The notes: generated from the letters alone by a model not told the origin. 8,410 nt of DNA from Bifidobacterium breve (GCA_945889575.1 CAMDBY010000071.1:1-8410); one strand, 5' to 3'. Counted from the first letter of the stretch, positions 1-6,085 are shown. A program made the numbers and translations.

Positions 1-254
1 CCACGCACGCGGGCGTCATCTTCTGAGAGGCGCTCACTGACCAATCCGACCATGATGTCGTCGCCGACTAAACCACCCGCATCGATAATGGTCTTTGCCA
101 TCTTTCCGAGTTCAGTTCCTTCACGCACTGCTGCGCGCACCATGTCGCCCGTAGAAATATGAGGGACAACGAAATGACGAGACAAGCGAACGCATTGCGT
201 CCCTTTACCCGAGCCTTGACGGCCCAACAGCACCAACCGTGCGCCAGGAATCAT
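1..254 (-). CDS. adk: Adenylate kinase, N-terminal part (3' end outside window)
   Basis: Adenylate kinase interconverts ATP + AMP and 2 ADP in the cytoplasm. Only the first 84 codons are present; the gene runs off the left edge, so the lid and C-terminal part are not seen. The translation begins MIPGARLVLLGRQGSGKGTQ. Residues 11-19 form the P-loop (G11-x-x-G-x-G-K17-G-T), with Arg-Gln where many homologues have Pro-Pro. The AMP-binding segment follows, with HISTGDMVRAAV at residues 32-43. The ATG at 254 is chosen because AGAGG lies 5 bases upstream in the mRNA sense; this start gives about four residues more than the common MRLVLLG start. The gene follows secY after 52 bases, the classic end of the spc cluster. 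Spot GC counts in its rows (about 53-62 percent) are slightly above much of the ribosomal region, which I read as codon bias rather than transfer. The assignment is secure. Confidence 0.95.
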   Translation of the reverse strand, partial: MIPGARLVLLGRQGSGKGTQCVRLSRHFVVPHISTGDMVRAAVREGTELGKMAKTIIDAGGLVGDDIMVGLVSERLSEDDARVR

Positions 255-283
255 AAGTACCTCTGATTACCCACGAGGGCAAA

Positions 284-306
284 CCACCACCCAAAAGGGC
301 CGGCGG
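284..306 (-). other. Imperfect inverted repeat just after the secY stop
   Basis: In the mRNA sense the secY stop is followed directly by CCGCC (306-302), GG, CCC (299-297), a UUUU loop, GGG (292-290), U and GGUGG (288-284). CCGCC can pair with GGUGG (one G-U pair) and CCC with GGG across the UUUU loop, separated by a small internal loop. Only three U residues follow, so this is not a convincing intrinsic terminator. It could be a weak attenuator, a 3'-end stabiliser for the upstream message, or chance. No folding energy was calculated. The rest of the secY-adk spacer holds the adk ribosome binding site and nothing else I recognise. Confidence 0.3.
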
Positions 307-1626
307 TCACTTCAAGAAGCCCTCATAGTTGCGCAGCATTAATTGACTATCAATCTGACGCATCAATTCAAGTGCGACACCGACAGCAATCAACACAGTG
401 GTTCCGGCAAATGGGAACGATTGGACATCTCCGACCCACAAAATGATGTACGGCAAGATTGCAATGAACGCAACAAAGGTTGCACCAGGCAACGTGATGC
501 GGTTAACAGCTTTCGACAAGTAACGCTCTGTCTGTTGGCCAGGACGAATACCAGGAATGAAGCCACCTTGTTTGCGCAACTGATCTGCTTGACGAATGGG
601 GTCGAATGCGATGGAGTTGTAGAAATATGCGAAAGCAACAATGAGCAAAAAGAAACCGACGATGTACACCATGTTTTGGCTATTCACCAAGTAATCATTG
701 ACGAAACGTGCAACGGAACCGCGCCAGCCTTCAGCACTACCGAGAATGTTTGACAGCAAAACCGGTAGCAACAACACAGACGAAGCAAAGATAATCGGAA
801 CGATTCCGGCCTGGTTGACCTTCAACGGAATGTATGTGCTTTGACCGCCAGTCATATTGCGACCAACAACACGTTTGGCAAATTGAACGGGGATTCGCCG
901 TTGCCCCATTTCGACACGAACCACCGCAGCCAAAATCGCGAGCGACACAATGACCAGCAGTGCGAACACGATGAACTTCTTGCTCTGCAAAATTGAGTAG
1001 TAACTGTATGGCAAACCAGCAACTATCGAAGCAAAAATGATGACGGACATTCCATTTGAAATGCCACGCTGGCTGATGAGTTCACCGACCCACATCAACA
1101 TTGCGGTACCCGCAACAAGCGTTGGGATAACCAGCAATGCACGCGGCATAAACGGATCAAGCAAGACAACGTCTGGGGCTTGCGCTGCTGCACCAAAGAA
1201 TGCAGAGCCATTCACTTGTCCGAAGATAAACGTGAGTCCGGAACCTTGTAACAAAGCAATTGCAATTGCGACATACCGAGTCCATTGTGTGATCTTTCGC
1301 TGACCAACAGCACCCATCTCTTGCCATTCCTGCAATTTAGGAATCACAACATTCAGCACCTGCATGATGATGCTGGCGGTGATGTACGGCATGATGCCGA
1401 GCGCGAAAATGGAGAAAGATCCGAATGCTCCACCAGAGAACAAGTTCAAGAACCCAAGAGCACCTTGTGATTTCGATGCTTCACGCAATTGCGCAACGGC
1501 ACTTGCATCAATGCCGGGCACGCGAAGCGACGACCCAAACCGATAGACCATGATCATGACAAGGGTGAAAAACACCTTCTTGCGAAGATCTTCTACCTTG
1601 AAGATGTTCTTCAGGTTAGAAAACAC
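307..1626 (-). CDS. secY: Preprotein translocase channel subunit SecY
   Basis: SecY is the pore of the SecYEG translocon in the inner membrane and works with SecA and with ribosomes. The 439-residue length is normal. About ten hydrophobic helices can be seen, roughly at residues 17-35, 73-93, 115-135, 163-183, 190-208, 217-237, 272-294, 317-338, 378-396 and 404-421. Family landmarks include the glycine-rich plug region (SGGAFGSFSIFALGIMPYI, 64-82), GELISQRGISNGMS (181-194), the cytoplasmic loop GQRRIPVQ (241-248), FIPGIRPGQQT (356-366) and the C-terminal NYEGFLK. The start is a GTG at 1626, chosen because AAGGAG lies 6 bases upstream (1638-1633) and because the resulting N-terminus (FSNLKNIFKVEDLRKK) matches the usual SecY start. 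It lies 45 bases after rplO, in the usual place. No key segment is missing. Confidence 0.98.
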   Translation of the reverse strand: MFSNLKNIFKVEDLRKKVFFTLVMIMVYRFGSSLRVPGIDASAVAQLREASKSQGALGFLNLFSGGAFGSFSIFALGIMPYITASIIMQVLNVVIPKLQEWQEMGAVGQRKITQWTRYVAIAIALLQGSGLTFIFGQVNGSAFFGAAAQAPDVVLLDPFMPRALLVIPTLVAGTAMLMWVGELISQRGISNGMSVIIFASIVAGLPYSYYSILQSKKFIVFALLVIVSLAILAAVVRVEMGQRRIPVQFAKRVVGRNMTGGQSTYIPLKVNQAGIVPIIFASSVLLLPVLLSNILGSAEGWRGSVARFVNDYLVNSQNMVYIVGFFLLIVAFAYFYNSIAFDPIRQADQLRKQGGFIPGIRPGQQTERYLSKAVNRITLPGATFVAFIAILPYIILWVGDVQSFPFAGTTVLIAVGVALELMRQIDSQLMLRNYEGFLK

Positions 1627-1643
1627 GTAGTACTCCTTATCGA

Positions 1644-1670
1644 CATCGCGCAGTAACTGCTGCGACGACG
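1644..1670 (-). other. Stem-loop in the rplO-secY spacer
   Basis: In the mRNA sense, CGUCG (1670-1666) pairs with CGAUG (1648-1644), with one G-U pair. After a single bulged U at 1665, CGCAG (1664-1660) pairs with CUGCG (1653-1649), leaving the loop CAGUUA. This gives ten base pairs with one bulge. The structure fills most of the 45-base spacer, starting two bases after the rplO stop codon and ending five bases before the secY Shine-Dalgarno AAGGAG (1638-1633). No U tract follows, so it is not an intrinsic terminator. Processing, stability or translational insulation of secY are possible roles, all inferred. The pairing was read by eye and no energy was calculated. Confidence 0.45.
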
Positions 1671-1671
1671 G

Positions 1672-2163
1672 TTAGCGGTTGGTGAACTGGTTGCCCTTAG
1701 CCGGAGGACGAATTTTGTGTGGCAAAGGCAGAATAGTCACAGAACCACCTGCAGCAAGAATGGCAGCTTCCGCTGACTTCGAGACTGCATGAGCAGAGAC
1801 CTTGACTGGGATCGACAATGTGCCACGGCCAAGAACCTTGACCAAGGTGCCCTTATGAGCAACACCCTTTGCCATGAGGATTTCAGGAGTGACTTCTGCA
1901 AGACCGATATCAGTAAGAGCGTCAAGGTTGACGGCGTAATACTCAACACGGAATGGGTTATTAAAGCCCTTCAACTTTGGAAGACGCTGGCTCATTGGTG
2001 TCTGACCACCTTCGAAACCGCGAGCTACCTTGCCGCGACCACGTGCGTTCTGACCTTTAGTACCACGGCCGGCAGTTTTACCGCCCTTACCGCCGGTACC
2101 ACGACCTTTGCGCTTTGCGCGGTGGTTACTTCCTGGTGCTGGTGCAAGTTCATCGACGCGCAT
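1672..2163 (-). CDS. rplO: 50S ribosomal protein L15
   Basis: L15 is a late-assembling large-subunit protein that reaches into 23S rRNA. The protein is 163 residues, slightly longer than the roughly 145-150 typical of the family. It has the expected two-part build. An N-terminal extended arm rich in Gly, Lys and Arg covers about residues 10-52 (KGRGTGGKGGKTAGRGTKGQ at 19-38) and leads into the conserved GFEGGQTPMSQRLPKLKGF (49-67). A globular C-terminal domain follows and includes HAVSKSAEAAILAAGGSV (125-142). The tail after about residue 145 is basic and Pro-rich (LPHKIRPPAKGNQF). The ATG at 2163 lies 2 bases after the rpmD stop, with AAGGAG about 11 bases upstream. The order rpmD-rplO-secY is standard for spc operons. 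Confidence 0.97.
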   Translation of the reverse strand: MRVDELAPAPGSNHRAKRKGRGTGGKGGKTAGRGTKGQNARGRGKVARGFEGGQTPMSQRLPKLKGFNNPFRVEYYAVNLDALTDIGLAEVTPEILMAKGVAHKGTLVKVLGRGTLSIPVKVSAHAVSKSAEAAILAAGGSVTILPLPHKIRPPAKGNQFTNR

Positions 2164-2165
2164 GA

Positions 2166-2354
2166 TCAGTTGTTCTCCTTGACTTCAATGAGGTGAGGAA
2201 CTCGGGCAATCATGCCGCGAATTTCTGGACGATCGGGAAGAGTGTTGGTGTCACCAATTTTGGTGAGACCGAGTGCGCGAAGCGTGCCAACAGATTTTGG
2301 CTTTGCGCCAATCTTTGAACGCTTCAACGTAACGGTAAGAGTTTTCTCAGCCAT
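2166..2354 (-). CDS. rpmD: 50S ribosomal protein L30
   Basis: L30 is a small protein of the large subunit that contacts 23S rRNA. This is the short bacterial form at 62 residues. The features seen are the opening strand KTLTVTLKRSKIGAKPK (residues 4-20), the helix with TLRALGLTKIGDTNTLPD (about 24-41), and the closing strand ending in VPHLIEVKE, all in family order. The ATG at 2354 is two bases after the rpsE stop, and GGAGAGG about ten bases upstream, inside the rpsE end, serves as its ribosome binding site. Its position between rpsE and rplO is canonical. Some bacteria lack L30; here it is intact. Confidence 0.96.
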   Translation of the reverse strand: MAEKTLTVTLKRSKIGAKPKSVGTLRALGLTKIGDTNTLPDRPEIRGMIARVPHLIEVKENN

Positions 2355-2356
2355 GA

Positions 2357-2947
2357 TTAATGTGCCTCTCCAGCAGCGAGTGCTTTCTTGCGCTCGTTGT
2401 ATGCCTTCAGTAGTCCCTTTGGAACAAATGTCTCGGCAGGAATGCCGCGACGCTTTGCTACTTCATCAGGACGCTGTAGTTCACGAAGACCATCAATAGT
2501 TGCACGAGCAACGTTGATTGCGTTCGCAGAACCAAGTGACTTAGCGAGCACATCGTGCACGCCAGCTTCTTCAAGAATGATTCGAGCTGCACCACCGGCG
2601 ATAACACCGGTACCAGGAGCAGCAGGCTTCAAAAGAACGCGACCAGCTCCGGAGATTCCGAGAATTGGGTGAATGATTGTTGTTCCGGCAAGCGCAACAT
2701 CAAACATGCTCTTCTTTGCTTCTTCAGTACCTTTTTGGATTGCCAAAGGAACTTCCTTTGCCTTTCCGTATCCGAGACCAACACGACCGTTGCCATCGCC
2801 CACAACAACAAGTGCTGTGAAAGAGAAACGACGTCCGCCCTTAACAACCTTTGCAACACGGTTGATGTGAATCACGCGTGATTCACGAAGTGCGCCTGGC
2901 TCTGGGGGTGTTGATGGATTTGCGTTATTTGAGTATGAGTTACTCAT
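2357..2947 (-). CDS. rpsE: 30S ribosomal protein S5
   Basis: S5 belongs to the small-subunit body, near the mRNA entry region, and contributes to decoding accuracy. The protein has 196 residues. After a flexible Asn/Ser/Pro-rich leader (residues 1-20) comes the double-stranded RNA-binding-like S5 domain, with VAKVVKGGRRFSFTALVVVG (31-50) and DGNGRVGLGYGKAKEVPLAI (51-70). The C-terminal domain follows with ISGAGRVLLKPAAPGTGVIAGG (98-119 region), then AKSLGSANAINVARATIDGL (135-154). The start ATG at 2947 shares a base with the rplR stop (TAATG), and GGAG lies 5 bases upstream. That arrangement fits translational coupling to rplR. The GGRRF segment, where spectinomycin-resistance changes are known in other bacteria, looks ordinary here. 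Confidence 0.98.
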   Translation of the reverse strand: MSNSYSNNANPSTPPEPGALRESRVIHINRVAKVVKGGRRFSFTALVVVGDGNGRVGLGYGKAKEVPLAIQKGTEEAKKSMFDVALAGTTIIHPILGISGAGRVLLKPAAPGTGVIAGGAARIILEEAGVHDVLAKSLGSANAINVARATIDGLRELQRPDEVAKRRGIPAETFVPKGLLKAYNERKKALAAGEAH

Positions 2948-3312
2948 TAGAACTCCAGTCCTGCTTCACGAGCTGCTTGCGCTGCTGCGGCAACACGGCC
3001 GTGGTAGGCGTAACCACCGCGGTCATAAACGACCGTTGAGATTCCGGCTGCCTTGGCGCGTTGTGCGATTAATTGTCCGACTTTTGTAGCTGCGGCAACA
3101 GTTGCGCCGCTTGCGCTGCGAAGGTCGCCTTCAACAGATGATGCTGCAGCGATTGTGTGACCGAGATCATCATCGATGAGTTGCATGCTGAAGTGCTTGT
3201 TTGTGCGATGCACGGCAAGACGAGGACGCGCTGCTGTGCCGAAGATCTTTTTGCGTACACGACGATGACGACGAAGTCGTGACTCGCGACGAATGCTTGA
3301 GAGATTTGCCAT
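2947..3312 (-). CDS. rplR: 50S ribosomal protein L18
   Basis: L18 binds 5S rRNA and, with L5, anchors it in the central protuberance of the large subunit. The protein is 121 residues, normal for bacteria. The very basic N-terminus (RRESRLRRHRRVRKKIFGTA, about 8-27) is the usual unstructured RNA-binding arm. RPRLAVHRTNKHFSMQLIDD (29-48) is the start of the core, and the family signature VVYDRGGYAYHGRVAA (94-109) and AREAGLEF end the protein. The ATG at 3312 has AAGGA 6 bases upstream and lies 20 bases after the rplF stop. The TAA stop overlaps the rpsE start by one base. There is nothing unusual beyond Ala enrichment near the C-terminus. Confidence 0.97.
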   Translation of the reverse strand: MANLSSIRRESRLRRHRRVRKKIFGTAARPRLAVHRTNKHFSMQLIDDDLGHTIAAASSVEGDLRSASGATVAAATKVGQLIAQRAKAAGISTVVYDRGGYAYHGRVAAAAQAAREAGLEF

Positions 3313-3332
3313 GGTGAATCCTTACTACCGAA

Positions 3333-3872
3333 TCACTTCTTGCCGGTCTTGCCGGCCTTACGGAGAATGTGCTCATTGAGATAACGCACGCCTTTGCCCT
3401 TGTATGGCTCTGGCTTACGGATTGAACGAATGTTTGCTGCAACTTGACCGACAAGTTCTTTGTCGATGCCCTTCACAATGACTCGTGTCTGCACAGGAAT
3501 TTCAAATGAAATTCCTTCAGGTGCTGGCACGATGACAGGGTGTGAGAAACCAAGTGCAAGACGCAGATTCGCGCCCTGTGCTTCAGCGCGGTAACCCACG
3601 CCAACGATTTCAAGTTCTTTTGCAAAACCTTCAGTGACACCCAAGACCATGTTGTTCACGAGTGTGCGTGACAAACCGTGGAGTGCACGGTTCTGACGCT
3701 CGTCGTTTGGACGCTCAACAAAGATGGTGGTGTCTTCTTTACGGACAACAATTTCACCAGGAATATCGCGTGCGAGTGTTCCCTTTGGTCCTTTTACAGT
3801 GACGGTGCGACCAGCAATGGTGACATCGACGCCCGATGGAACGGTGATGGGAGCTTTACCAATTCGTGACAT
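3333..3872 (-). CDS. rplF: 50S ribosomal protein L6
   Basis: L6 sits near the factor-binding region of the large subunit and binds 23S rRNA close to the sarcin-ricin loop. It has 179 residues, the usual bacterial length, and two repeats of the same fold. The first is at about 1-80 (MSRIGKAPITVPSGVDVTI at the start, TVKGPKGTL at 25-33), and the second at about 81-170 with GYRAEAQGANLRLALGFSHP (93-112). The L6 signature PEPYKGKGVRY is at 154-164. The C-terminus is basic (RKAGKTGKK). The ATG at 3872 has AGGA 7 bases upstream. The 26-base spacer to rpsH is the longest inside the ribosomal block, and I saw no stem-loop in it. Confidence 0.98.
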   Translation of the reverse strand: MSRIGKAPITVPSGVDVTIAGRTVTVKGPKGTLARDIPGEIVVRKEDTTIFVERPNDERQNRALHGLSRTLVNNMVLGVTEGFAKELEIVGVGYRAEAQGANLRLALGFSHPVIVPAPEGISFEIPVQTRVIVKGIDKELVGQVAANIRSIRKPEPYKGKGVRYLNEHILRKAGKTGKK

Positions 3873-3898
3873 ATTCGTTTCCTACTTTCGTCCCAGGC

Positions 3899-4300
3899 TC
3901 ACCACACGAAGCACAGGACTTCGCCGCCGACCTTGCGCTTGCGCGCTTCACGGTCGGTCATAAGACCTTGGCTAGTGGATAGAACTGCGACACCAAGACC
4001 ACCAAGTACGCGAGGTACCTGAGTTGAATTGCGATACACGCGAAGACCAGGAGTTGACACACGTGTCAGGCCCTTGATGGTGCGATGGCGATCATTTGAA
4101 TATTTCATTTGAACGGTGAGTTGATTGCCTGGACCTTTTGTAGAAGGTGCAACGGCGTAGCTATTGATGTAACCCTCTTTTTTGAGGATTTCAGCGAGAG
4201 CAACTTTTTGTTTCGACGATGGCATCACTACTGCTTCGTGCAACGCAGTGTTTGCGTTGCGGATGCGTGTGAGCATGTCTGCGATTGGATCGGTCATCAT
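3899..4300 (-). CDS. rpsH: 30S ribosomal protein S8
   Basis: S8 is a primary 16S rRNA-binding protein of the small subunit. In Escherichia coli it also represses the spc operon by binding its mRNA near rplE. The protein is 133 residues. It opens with MTDPIADMLTRIRNA, has MPSSKQKVALAEILKKEGYI at 26-45, and carries the signature GGLGVAVLSTSQGLMTDREA (100-119) followed by the closing GGEVLCFVW. Two adjacent ATG codons exist at 4300 and 4297. The outer one is listed because an AGG lies 8 bases upstream, but the family usually begins at the second (MTDP), so the start may be 4297. It lies 9 bases after the S14 gene. I could not identify an S8-binding site in the mRNA by eye. Confidence 0.97.
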   Translation of the reverse strand: MMTDPIADMLTRIRNANTALHEAVVMPSSKQKVALAEILKKEGYINSYAVAPSTKGPGNQLTVQMKYSNDRHRTIKGLTRVSTPGLRVYRNSTQVPRVLGGLGVAVLSTSQGLMTDREARKRKVGGEVLCFVW

Positions 4301-4309
4301 GATTGGTAC

Positions 4310-4495
4310 CTACCAGCTCGCCTTAGTGACGCCTGGAATTTCTCCGGCGTGAACCATTTCTCGAAGACAAATACGGCACAGTCCAAATTTGCGGTACACC
4401 GAACGGGCGCGACCACACTTGCGGCAACGTGTGTAACCACGCACCTTGAACTTGGGCTTTGCATTTGCTTTATTGATTTGTGAAATCTTGGCCAT
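4310..4495 (-). CDS. rpsZ: 30S ribosomal protein S14, zinc-binding type
   Basis: S14 is a small-subunit head protein needed for late 30S assembly. This is the short zinc form (type Z, also named rpsN or rpsN1), 61 residues. Two CxxC pairs at C24-RK-C27 and C40-RI-C43 form the expected zinc-ribbon ligands. The family ending LREMVHAGEIPGVTKASW (44-61) is complete. The longer cysteine-free S14 used by some bacteria under zinc shortage is not in this window. The ATG at 4495 follows the rplE stop by 7 bases, in the standard rplE-S14-rpsH order. All four cysteines are intact, so zinc binding is expected. Confidence 0.97.
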   Translation of the reverse strand: MAKISQINKANAKPKFKVRGYTRCRKCGRARSVYRKFGLCRICLREMVHAGEIPGVTKASW

Positions 4496-4502
4496 GACCT
4501 AC

Positions 4503-5132
4503 CTACTTCCTCTTGCCGCCGCGGACAGGACCGCGACCCTTTGGCTTCTTACGTGCGGGGGGTCCACCCTCGTTGCCACGCTTGAAGGGAAAACCGAATG
4601 CGTCGAGAAGGGCACGGCCCTGCTCATTGCTGACTGCTGTTGTAACAATCGTGATGTCCATGCCACGAGTGGCATCGATCTTGTCATAATCAATTTCTGG
4701 GAACACGATCTGATCTGAAAGACCAAATGTGTAGTTGCCGCGCCCATCCCATGAGTTCACTGGCAATCCGCGGAAGTCGCGGATACGAGGAATTGCAATG
4801 GAAAGCAAACGATCGAAGAATTCCCACATGCGGTCGCCACGCAAAGTGACTTTGCAGCCAATTGCTTGTTCTTCACGCAGTTTGAAGTTTGCGATTGCGT
4901 CACGTGACTTGGTGACGAGTGGCTTTTGACCAGACAATGCTGTGAGGTCTGACACTGCACCATCAAGAAGTGACGGCTGCTGAGTTGCGCGGCCTACACC
5001 CATGTTGACGACAATTTTTTCTAGCTTTGGAACCTGCATCGGGTTCGCAAGACCAAGTTGAATAAGCAGAGCCTGCTTGATCTCAGCTTCGTAACGAACC
5101 TTGAGGCGCGGAGAAGTAGCGGTAGTAGCCAT
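4503..5132 (-). CDS. rplE: 50S ribosomal protein L5 with basic C-terminal tail
   Basis: L5 binds 5S rRNA and helps form the central protuberance and the intersubunit bridge to S13. The core is canonical: VPKLEKIVVNMGVG (34-47), GQKPLVTKSRDAIANFKLRE (68-87), IGCKVTLRGDRMWEFFDRLL (91-110), RIRDFRGLP (116-124), the NYTFGLSDQIVFPEIDYD stretch (133-150) and the closing LLDAFGFPFK (175-184). The family normally stops about there, at 179-187 residues. This protein continues to 209 with a Gly/Pro/Lys/Arg-rich tail (185-209, including ARKKPKGRGPVRGGKRK). The ATG at 5132 shares a base with the rplX stop (TGATG), and AGGAGA lies about 9 bases upstream. The identity is certain; the function of the tail is unknown. 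Confidence 0.98.
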   Translation of the reverse strand: MATTATSPRLKVRYEAEIKQALLIQLGLANPMQVPKLEKIVVNMGVGRATQQPSLLDGAVSDLTALSGQKPLVTKSRDAIANFKLREEQAIGCKVTLRGDRMWEFFDRLLSIAIPRIRDFRGLPVNSWDGRGNYTFGLSDQIVFPEIDYDKIDATRGMDITIVTTAVSNEQGRALLDAFGFPFKRGNEGGPPARKKPKGRGPVRGGKRK

Positions 5133-5434
5133 CAGACTTCGTCTCCTGTCTTTTTCGCAACGCGCACCTTGGTGCCGTCGTCTTTGATCTTGTAACCAAC
5201 ACGTGTTGGCTTGCCCTTGACTACGAGCATCACGTTTGATGCATCGATTGGCATTGGCTTTTCAATGATGTCGGCTTTTTGGTTTGCACTGCGAGCCTTG
5301 GTGTGGCGCTTTACAACGTTGCGACCTTGAACAATCACCTGGTTGTCTTTTGGACGAACTTCGATGATCTCACCTTGAGAACCAGCTTCTTTGCCAGCAA
5401 TAAGTTGAACTGTGTCACCTTTACGGAACTTCAT
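5132..5434 (-). CDS. rplX: 50S ribosomal protein L24
   Basis: L24 is an assembly-initiator protein of the large subunit that binds 23S rRNA near its 5' end and sits by the exit tunnel. The 100-residue protein is normal in length. The KOW motif is at about residues 3-30 (FRKGDTVQLIAGKEAGSQGE), followed by VIVQGRNVVKRHTK (33-46) and the basic C-terminal half, with KGKPTRVGYKIKDDGTKVRV (73-92). The ATG at 5434 lies two bases after the rplN stop and has a near-perfect Shine-Dalgarno GGAGGU 9 bases upstream. That site is embedded in a small inverted repeat within the last codons of rplN (listed separately), which suggests coupling to rplN translation. Confidence 0.98.
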   Translation of the reverse strand: MKFRKGDTVQLIAGKEAGSQGEIIEVRPKDNQVIVQGRNVVKRHTKARSANQKADIIEKPMPIDASNVMLVVKGKPTRVGYKIKDDGTKVRVAKKTGDEV

Positions 5435-5436
5435 GA

Positions 5437-5805
5437 CTAGAGCACCTCCGGTGCGAGCGAGACGATTCGCATAAATTTCTTGTCACGCAATTCGCGGCCA
5501 ACTGGTCCGAAAATACGGGTGCCACGAGGCGTGAGATCTTCTTTGATAAGAACAGCTGCATTTTCGTCGAAGCGGATGTAGCTGCCATCTGGACGACGCT
5601 TTTCCTTCTTCACACGAACAACAACGCAACGAACTACTTCACCTTTTTTCACTGCGGCGCCTGGAATAGCGTCTTTCACAGTGGCGATGAAAACATCACC
5701 AATTGATGCATAGCGACGACGTGTTCCACCAAGAACCTTGATGCACAACACTTCTTTTGCGCCACTGTTATCGGCAACGCGGAGACGAGACTCTTGCTGA
5801 ATCAC
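5437..5805 (-). CDS. rplN: 50S ribosomal protein L14
   Basis: L14 is a large-subunit protein at the intersubunit face, contacting 16S rRNA, and is a docking point for the silencing factor RsfS. It has 122 residues, exactly the common bacterial length. MIQQESRLRVADNSGAKEV begins the protein, and the basic strand region VRCVVVRVKKEKRRPDGSYI (58-77) with RFDENAAVLI matches the family signature. The ending GRELRDKKFMRIVSLAPEVL is typical. The start is a GTG at 5805, firmly set by the conserved IQQESRLRVADNSG N-terminus. It overlaps the rpsQ stop by four bases (GTGA). This junction joins the S10 and spc gene groups without a spacer. Confidence 0.98.
   Translation of the reverse strand: MIQQESRLRVADNSGAKEVLCIKVLGGTRRRYASIGDVFIATVKDAIPGAAVKKGEVVRCVVVRVKKEKRRPDGSYIRFDENAAVLIKEDLTPRGTRIFGPVGRELRDKKFMRIVSLAPEVL
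5442..5454 (-). promoter_or_regulatory. Small hairpin covering the rplX Shine-Dalgarno
   Basis: In the mRNA sense the sequence GCACC-GGA-GGUGC is a perfect 5-base-pair inverted repeat with a three-base loop. The rplX ribosome binding site GGAGGU (5449-5444) lies half in the loop and half in the 3' arm. The repeat is inside the last codons of rplN (Ala-Pro-Glu-Val-Leu-stop). Ribosomes finishing rplN would open it, so it could make rplX translation depend on rplN translation. The pairing is seen directly; the coupling role is inference, and a stem this short could be chance. Confidence 0.4.
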
Positions 5806-6077
5806 TTTGCACGCTCCAGAACTTCGATGATGCGCCAGCGCTTGAGCTTTGACATTGGACGAATTTCCATAACGCGAACGCGGTCACCGATGTTGACATC
5901 GTTGGTTGCGTCGTGTGCGTAGAGCTTCTTGGTACGAACGACCATCTTGCTGTACTTATGGTGAGCAACACGCTCGACAATGGCGATCACTGCAGTTTGG
6001 TTCATCTTGTTAGAGACGACCATTCCTTCGCGAACCTTGCGTGCGTTGCGCTCTTCGGTGTTATTTTCTTCTGCCAT
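5802..6077 (-). CDS. rpsQ: 30S ribosomal protein S17
   Basis: S17 is an early-assembling 16S rRNA-binding protein with an OB fold, in the small-subunit body. The protein is 91 residues from the ATG at 6077. It shows RNARKVREGMVVSNKMNQTA (residues 10-29), HHKYSKMVVRTKKLYAHDAT (38-57) and the signature GDRVRVMEIRPMSKLKRWRI (64-83). A GTG at 6089 in the same frame would add MSSH and would overlap the rpmC stop as GTGA. I prefer the ATG because actinobacterial S17 proteins commonly begin MAE- and lead into NARKVREG. Neither start has an ideal ribosome binding site: GGGAAG lies about 11 bases before the ATG, and GAGG about 10 bases before the GTG. The stop overlaps rplN. Confidence 0.95.
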   Translation of the reverse strand: MAEENNTEERNARKVREGMVVSNKMNQTAVIAIVERVAHHKYSKMVVRTKKLYAHDATNDVNIGDRVRVMEIRPMSKLKRWRIIEVLERAK

Positions 6078-6085
6078 GTGACTAC

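Noticed and set aside
284..306. Calling the post-secY hairpin an intrinsic terminator
   Set aside because: The stem is imperfect and only three U residues follow. The adk ribosome binding site is close by, and the secY-adk arrangement is normally co-transcribed.
343..753. Plus-strand open frame of 136 codons opposite the end of secY
   Set aside because: SecY is complete and conserved on the other strand through this region. The antisense translation has no hydrophobic or domain pattern.
1789..2196. Plus-strand open frame of 135 codons opposite rplO
   Set aside because: It is antisense to rplO, runs past both gene boundaries, has no family likeness and no clear ribosome binding context. I treat it as a shadow frame.
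3336..3360. Short direct repeat GGCAAGACCGGCAAGA near the end of rplF
   Set aside because: It encodes the Lys/Gly-rich basic C-terminus of L6 (KAGKTGKK) and is explained by low-complexity coding.
5849..5898. TTGACA hexamers on the plus strand at 5849 and 5893, resembling -35 boxes
   Set aside because: They lie inside rpsQ on the antisense strand, and no convincing TATAAT-like -10 box follows at about 17 bases.
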